Source of the DNA: Paraburkholderia dioscoreae
Lineage (GTDB): Bacteria; Pseudomonadota; Gammaproteobacteria; Burkholderiales; Burkholderiaceae
Length of the DNA stretch: 64,000 bases
Direction: 5' to 3'
NCBI RefSeq assembly: GCF_902459535.1
Contig: NZ_LR699553.1
Coordinates: 1,798,001 to 1,862,000, forward strand
A model generated the notes under the pieces. That model saw only the letters and a program-made list of their open reading frames with translations, made no database searches and was not told the origin of the DNA. Positions 59,484 through 64,000 of this stretch are shown piece by piece. A program made the translations under genes and the position numbers. Position 1 is the stretch's first letter, and each line of letters opens with the position of its first letter.

Positions 59484-61892
59484 CTAGCCTGGCGCGTGAA
59501 TGTCGGGCGGATCACCGGCGGAGTACGTGTACGCATACGCATAGTCGTACGTGCCGTTGCGATTGTGGCTCTTGAGCGGCACGGCATTCATCACGCCGCC
59601 CACCACCCGGGCCCGCGCGCGCCGCAACTTCTTCAGCGCGTCGGCCACGTGGCCTTCGGTGTGTGCGCCGGAGCGCATCACCAGCACGGTGGACCCGGCG
59701 ATGTTGGCGACCACCGCCGCGTCAGCCACGGCCAGCAGCGGCGGCGTATCCACGATGACCAGATCGAACTCCTGCTCGAAGCGCGCAAGAATCTCGCTGA
59801 AGCGCGACGACGTCAGAATCTCCGACGGATTCGGCGGATAGGCGCCCGCCGCGATGAAGTGCAGGCCGTCCACGCCGGTCGCGCGCGCCACGGTTTCGAG
59901 GTCCGCCTCGCCGGTCAGCAACTCGGTCAGGCCGCCGTTCGGCGAGCGGCCGAGATAGTGCGCGAGCCGGCCGCGCCGCAGATCGGCGTCGATCAGCAGC
60001 ACGCGCTTGCCCGATTCCGCCATCAGCGCGGCGAGGTTCGCACACAAAAAGCTCTTGCCGTCCGAAGGTGCCGGGCTCGTGATCGCGACGATCCGGTTGG
60101 GCGCGTCGAGCAGGCCGAATTGCAGCGTGGCGCGCAGACCGCGCAAGCCTTCCACCGTCGTATCGTACGGATGCGTCTTGACCAGTAGCGGCCGTATCGG
60201 TGTCTTGCCCGACCCGATGATGGTCTGCGTGCCCACCGGCACACTGGCTTGACCGCCGGCCGCCGGGCGCGGCCGCAACAGCCGCATGACGCCCGCAGGT
60301 TCGTCGGCGGCCGCACGTACCTCCGTCGGCGTGGAGCGCGGCGCGGGCAGGGCGGCGCGGCGCGTCGCGCTCAATTGCCGGTCGCTGCGCGCCTGTTCCG
60401 GGCTGAAGGCGATCGAGCCGAAGATCGGCAGATGAAAGCGCCGTTCGACGAACTCGGGATCGGACACGCCGGTAAAGAACGTGCGGCGGCAGAACGCGAA
60501 CAGAATGCCGCCGATCACGCCGAGCACCGTGCCGGCCGAAATGATCAGCGCCGACTTCGGCCGCACCGGCTGGGACGGCAGCAACGCTTCGTCGATGATA
60601 TGCACGTTGCCGATCGTGCCGGCACGCGAAATCGACAGCTCCTGCGTCTTGTTCAGCAGCGTCACATAGATTTCTTCGGCAACCTTCGCATCGCGCTGCA
60701 ACGCGATGGCGTTGCGCTCGGAACTCGGCAGGGACGCGAAGTGATCTTCGAAGTGCTTTTTCTCACGCGTCATCGCGGCGATTTGCGCGTCGACCTGCTG
60801 CACTTCCTGAGAGGCTTCGGTGAAACGCTGCAACAGTTGCGCGCGCTGGATGCGCAGCGTGCCGAGCTGCTTGTCGTAGTCGAGGCCGCCGGCCAGATAC
60901 ACGCCGGCTTCCTGAGTCGGCTGGAACGAGAACGAGCCGACTTTCGACTGATACTCCGACAAGGCGGTTTCCGTCCTCTTCACTTCTTCGCGCAGGCGCG
61001 GCAATTCGCCGTTCAGGAAGGTCAGCATGCGGCTCGCTTCTTCCTGCGCGCGCTCGGTGCGTTGCTTCAGATACGACTGTGCCACCGCGTTGGCGATGTC
61101 GGTGATCGCGTGCGGGTCGGTGCCCGTGTACGACAGTTGCACGACGCCGGTGTCGCGGCCTTTCTCCGTGACCTGCAAACCGGCCGCGAGGCCGTTGACC
61201 GCGTCGAGCTGGTTGTAGCGCGTCACGTATAACTCGGTGCCGGGACGCGCCACCAGTGTCTTCACGAACAGCGTGACGCCGCCGCCTTCGGCTTCCTGGC
61301 CGGCCACGCCGGTCAGGATCTGCTGGCCGAACGCGTCGCTCAGTTCGTAGCGGCCGTGGTCCAGCACGCGCAAGGTCAGGCGCGCGCCTTCGAGCGACTT
61401 CGGCACGGTGATCGACTGGACCTCGAATTGCTCGCCGCCCCACGCATACGAATCCAGGCCGAAGGCCGCGCCGAGCGGATGGCCCGGACGCGCGAACAGC
61501 GCCGAAATCCTGCCGAGCACCGGCACGGACTTCTCGGACGTGGTGAAGTTCAGCTTGAACTGTTCGACCACGGGTTCGACCACGGCGCGGCTCTTGACGA
61601 TCTCGATCTCGGCGTCGGTGCGCATCGGGCCGACCGTCGGCATTAGCGACGCCGAGTTCTGCGCTTGCCCGCTGCCGTTGTTGCTGCTTTGCGCGTCGAC
61701 CTGAAGCAGCGCGTCGGCGGAATAGATCGGTGTGGCGATCTTCGTATAGAGCACCGCGGCGAGAATCACGCTCGCGGCAATGCCGATCACCCACCAGATC
61801 TGATCCATAACCATGCGCAGGAGGTCGCGCATCACGGCATCTTCGTCGCTGCTGGACGCCGGTCCCGGCTCCAGCATGTCATATGTACTCAT
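59484..61892 (-). CDS. Exopolysaccharide tyrosine autokinase / chain-length regulator (BceF/Wzc-like)
   Basis: The 802-residue protein has a cytoplasmic start, a first membrane helix (about 35-57), a long periplasmic Wzz-type domain with coiled coil (about 290-420) and a second membrane helix (about 440-462). The BY-kinase domain has Walker A APSDGKS (about 606-613), Walker A' LLIDADLRRG and Walker B DLVIVDTPPLL. The tail DYAYAYTY is the Tyr cluster that is phosphorylated. It controls polymer length and export. The start ATG at 61890-61892 has gggga upstream and overlaps the stop of a 32-residue frame. Confidence 0.92.
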   Translation of the reverse strand: MSTYDMLEPGPASSSDEDAVMRDLLRMVMDQIWWVIGIAASVILAAVLYTKIATPIYSADALLQVDAQSSNNGSGQAQNSASLMPTVGPMRTDAEIEIVKSRAVVEPVVEQFKLNFTTSEKSVPVLGRISALFARPGHPLGAAFGLDSYAWGGEQFEVQSITVPKSLEGARLTLRVLDHGRYELSDAFGQQILTGVAGQEAEGGGVTLFVKTLVARPGTELYVTRYNQLDAVNGLAAGLQVTEKGRDTGVVQLSYTGTDPHAITDIANAVAQSYLKQRTERAQEEASRMLTFLNGELPRLREEVKRTETALSEYQSKVGSFSFQPTQEAGVYLAGGLDYDKQLGTLRIQRAQLLQRFTEASQEVQQVDAQIAAMTREKKHFEDHFASLPSSERNAIALQRDAKVAEEIYVTLLNKTQELSISRAGTIGNVHIIDEALLPSQPVRPKSALIISAGTVLGVIGGILFAFCRRTFFTGVSDPEFVERRFHLPIFGSIAFSPEQARSDRQLSATRRAALPAPRSTPTEVRAAADEPAGVMRLLRPRPAAGGQASVPVGTQTIIGSGKTPIRPLLVKTHPYDTTVEGLRGLRATLQFGLLDAPNRIVAITSPAPSDGKSFLCANLAALMAESGKRVLLIDADLRRGRLAHYLGRSPNGGLTELLTGEADLETVARATGVDGLHFIAAGAYPPNPSEILTSSRFSEILARFEQEFDLVIVDTPPLLAVADAAVVANIAGSTVLVMRSGAHTEGHVADALKKLRRARARVVGGVMNAVPLKSHNRNGTYDYAYAYTYSAGDPPDIHAPG

Positions 61893-61987
61893 AGTGATTC
61901 CCCGTTGCGAGCAATTTTTCTGAACAACAGCGCGGTGTGGAAGAGCGGTACGGCCGCGAGCTCGGCGGCCATTGTTTTGATGATCAT
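61889..61987 (-). CDS. Small 32-residue open frame coupled to the autokinase
   Basis: An ATG at 61985-61987 with gaggga at good spacing opens a 32-residue frame, MIIKTMAAELAAVPLFHTAL then LFRKIARNGESL. Its TGA overlaps the autokinase ATG (ATGA). It is an amphipathic or weakly hydrophobic peptide with no family I recognise. It could be a leader peptide that couples translation to the autokinase, or a chance frame; the overlap and ribosome binding site favour translation. Confidence 0.45.
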   Translation of the reverse strand: MIIKTMAAELAAVPLFHTALLFRKIARNGESL

Positions 61988-62037
61988 GTCGTGGTCCCTC
62001 GCGAGAAACCGGTGCGTCGATCCGGTGCGTCGATCGG

Positions 62038-62991
62038 TCAGCGCATCGCTTCCTGCCATGCCCCGCGCATTGCGCGTAAACCGACCCGCCATTTGCGAAG
62101 CGCAAGTGCCACGCCGCCGCGCTCGAACGCTAGCGACAATGCGCGCAGGAACCCCGGGTCCGCGCGATCGCCGATCAGCGTCGAGTAAGCAACGAACGCC
62201 CATCGGCCGGGTGGCGTCAGGTATTCGCACATGATGAGTCGGAGATTGAACGACGCGTTATAGAACGCCGCGTCGTTGAAGGTGAAACGCTGGTCTTCGT
62301 CGCTGCGCTGGGCGGGGAAGTGCTCCACCAGCAGCGCCGGGTCGTAGATCAGTTTCCAGCCGCGCCGCTGCACGTCCAGACTGAAGGCCATCTCGCAGTG
62401 AACCTGCGCGCCGGTGCCGCGCAAGCGGGCGTCGAAACGCAGCGCGCCGATCGCCTCGCGGCGAAACGACATGTTCACGCCTTTGAGCACGTGGACTTCA
62501 CGCGCCTCACCGTGGCCGATATGGTGATTGCCGATGGTTCGCCCATACCAGCGCACGATCCCCACGCGCGGCTTCTGCCCTTGCAGGATGCCGTTGCGTT
62601 CGTGCACGATGTCGCGTCCGCCCAGGCCGCCGAGCGTCGCATCGCGTTCGAAGGCGCGCGCGATCCGCGCGACCCAGTCGGAGTGCGGCGCGGCGTCGTC
62701 GTCGGTGAAGCAGAGCACGTCGCCGCTGGCGCTTTCGATGCCGAGGTTGTAAGCGGCGACCACGCCCGGCTCGCGCACCAGCACGACCGCGCGGCGCGAG
62801 TCGGGCCGGTTGGCCTCGCGGGTGCGCAACCAGTCGAGCGTGGCGTAATCGTCGTGGCGTGCGATCACGATCACTTCGTCGGCGCGGCGCTCCTGGGCGT
62901 CGAGTGCCGCGAGGCAGCGCGCCAGGTCGGCGGTGCGCCGGTAGGTCGGCACGATCACGGAGACTTTCACGAACGGTTCCCGTATTGGCAT
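62038..62991 (-). CDS. GT2-family glycosyltransferase (exopolysaccharide)
   Basis: The 317-residue GT-A enzyme has VSVIVPTYRRTADLARCLAALDAQ, the donor-metal motif CFTDDDAAPHSDWV (DxD type, about residue 116) and the acceptor-side GVNMSFRREAIGALRFD. It extends the lipid-linked repeating unit. The ATG at 62989-62991 is two bases after the stop of the upstream priming-transferase gene, so the two are translationally linked; a GTG eight codons in is an alternative start. Confidence 0.88.
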   Translation of the reverse strand: MPIREPFVKVSVIVPTYRRTADLARCLAALDAQERRADEVIVIARHDDYATLDWLRTREANRPDSRRAVVLVREPGVVAAYNLGIESASGDVLCFTDDDAAPHSDWVARIARAFERDATLGGLGGRDIVHERNGILQGQKPRVGIVRWYGRTIGNHHIGHGEAREVHVLKGVNMSFRREAIGALRFDARLRGTGAQVHCEMAFSLDVQRRGWKLIYDPALLVEHFPAQRSDEDQRFTFNDAAFYNASFNLRLIMCEYLTPPGRWAFVAYSTLIGDRADPGFLRALSLAFERGGVALALRKWRVGLRAMRGAWQEAMR

Positions 62992-62993
62992 GA

Positions 62994-64000
62994 TCAGAAT
63001 GCGTTGCGGCCGACAAAGCCCTTGAAGATCGTGATGAACACGATCTTCATGTCGAACCAGAACGACCAGTTGTAGATGTAGAAGAGATCGAACTTGACGC
63101 GCGCTTCCATCTTTTCCACCTTGCTGGTGGCGCCGCGATAGCCGTTGACCTGGGCCCAGCCGGTAATGCCCGGTTTGATCCGGTAGCGGTACATGTAGCC
63201 GTACACCTGATCCTTGTAGAGATCGTCGTGTTCGACCGCATGCGGACGCGGGCCGACCACGGACATCTGCCCGAGCAGTACGTTGAGGAATTGCGGCAGC
63301 TCGTCGAGGCTAGTGCGGCGCATGAAGCCGCCGAGCTTCGTGACGCGGGCGTCGTTGCGCGAGGCCTGGGTGAGCTGGCCCTGCGCTTCGTGATGCACGG
63401 TCATCGAACGGAACTTGTAGATCGCGAACGGCTGGCCGTCCACGCCCTTGCGAATCTGGCGAAAGAACACCGGTCCCGGCGAGCTGAGCTTGATGCCGAT
63501 CGCGAGCACCACGAACACCGGCGCGAGCGCCAGCAGCGCAGCCGCCGCGAACAGGCGGTCGAAGATCAGCTTGGGCCACATCTGCGGCGACGAGAAGGGC
63601 GTCGCGCTCAGATTGAGCGTGGGTAAACCGACGACATCGACCAGCGCGTGATTGAAAAGCGAAAGGCTGCGCACATCGGGAATGAAGCGCAGATTCACGA
63701 AGTCATGCCGGAACATGCGCGTGAACCGGTAGATCGTATGTTCTTCGGAAAGCGGCAACGCGAGCCACACTTCGTTCACGTGTTCTTCGCGCACCCTGGC
63801 GGCGAAGGCGTTCAGATCGGTCAGTACCGGCAGGCGGTTCAGACGCGCGCCGTACGATTCGGCCGCTTCGATGCTGGTGTCGAATACGCACACCGGCTTG
63901 AAGCCGGCTTGCGGCGCATGTTCGAGATGGGCGAGCAGCGTGCGTGCGAAGCCGGGTGCGCCGACAATCGCCACGGTGCGGTAGTTCATCCCGCGGCGCC
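62994..64000 (-). CDS. Undecaprenyl-phosphate sugar-1-phosphate transferase (WcaJ/BceB-like), 5' end beyond window
   Basis: The visible 335 residues lack the start; the frame stays open to the window edge. They contain the CoA_binding_3 domain (RTVAIVGAPGFARTLLAHLE), a membrane helix (FAAAALLALAPVFVVLAIGI), and the bacterial sugar transferase domain: KFRSMTVHHE, RRTSLDELPQFLNVLLGQMSVVGPRPH, RYRIKPGITGWAQVNGYRG. This enzyme primes the repeat unit on undecaprenyl phosphate. Full-length relatives have about 465 residues with extra N-terminal membrane helices, so roughly 130 residues are missing to the right. Confidence 0.92.
   Translation of the reverse strand, partial: RRGMNYRTVAIVGAPGFARTLLAHLEHAPQAGFKPVCVFDTSIEAAESYGARLNRLPVLTDLNAFAARVREEHVNEVWLALPLSEEHTIYRFTRMFRHDFVNLRFIPDVRSLSLFNHALVDVVGLPTLNLSATPFSSPQMWPKLIFDRLFAAAALLALAPVFVVLAIGIKLSSPGPVFFRQIRKGVDGQPFAIYKFRSMTVHHEAQGQLTQASRNDARVTKLGGFMRRTSLDELPQFLNVLLGQMSVVGPRPHAVEHDDLYKDQVYGYMYRYRIKPGITGWAQVNGYRGATSKVEKMEARVKFDLFYIYNWSFWFDMKIVFITIFKGFVGRNAF

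Noticed and set aside
1..64000. CRISPR arrays, rRNA genes, insertion-sequence transposases, riboswitches
   Set aside because: None was seen. The only mobile-element trace is the integrase remnant at 50140-50385.

Overview
The window is high-GC chromosomal DNA that looks like Burkholderia or Paraburkholderia (Betaproteobacteria). The grounds are the rnr-rlmB-rpiA core block behind two tRNA-Leu genes, a cepacian-like exopolysaccharide cluster, and the dense content of acyl-CoA enzymes, TetR, LysR and HxlR regulators and ABC transporters. The assignment rests on gene content and protein resemblance; no database search was made.

Layout. 0-12.7 kb: general fatty-acid metabolism (FabG4-like reductase cut by the window edge, long FadE, PsrA-like TetR, MFS carboxylate transporter, MAPEG protein, ClC channel, acetyl-CoA-synthetase-like ligase, IVD-type acyl-CoA dehydrogenase with a coupled TetR). 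12.7-33.5 kb: one large catabolic locus. Two divergent operons and several flanking genes encode uptake (LivFGHM-type transporter), CoA activation, a methylcrotonyl/geranyl-CoA-carboxylase-like enzyme, a MaoC hydratase, a CitE-type lyase, two thiolase-fold proteins with a DUF35 partner, an IpdAB-like pair, two crotonases, an alpha/beta hydrolase, an SDR and a TetR regulator. A shared palindrome, CTAACC-N4-GGTTAG, lies in the three divergent control regions and suggests one local regulon. Several enzymes have lost the residues that define their textbook reaction (no Cys in the thiolases, no Glu in the CoA-transferase-like subunit, no Tyr/Lys in the SDR). This locus is the best candidate for an undescribed pathway, probably for a branched or alicyclic carboxylic acid.

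33.6-50.4 kb: an accessory stretch in decay. It starts at a tRNA-Lys-like 3' fragment with a terminator and ends at a frameshifted P4-type integrase remnant beside tRNA-Leu. Intact inside it are a LysR-controlled operon for uptake and flavin-dependent oxidation of an amino-acid-like compound, two HxlR regulators, an SDR, an epimerase-like protein, an NTF2-like protein, a LysR regulator, a 6-oxocamphor-hydrolase-like crotonase and an AhpD-like protein. Three PF03807 oxidoreductase copies, an OYE, an SDR and a peroxiredoxin are truncated or frameshifted.

50.4-55.5 kb is core genome: two tRNA-Leu(CAG), RNase R, RlmB and RpiA. 55.6-64 kb holds exopolysaccharide genes (two GT4 glycosyltransferases, a GT2 glycosyltransferase, a tyrosine autokinase and a priming glycosyl-phosphate transferase cut by the window edge), interrupted by a HigBA-type toxin-antitoxin pair.
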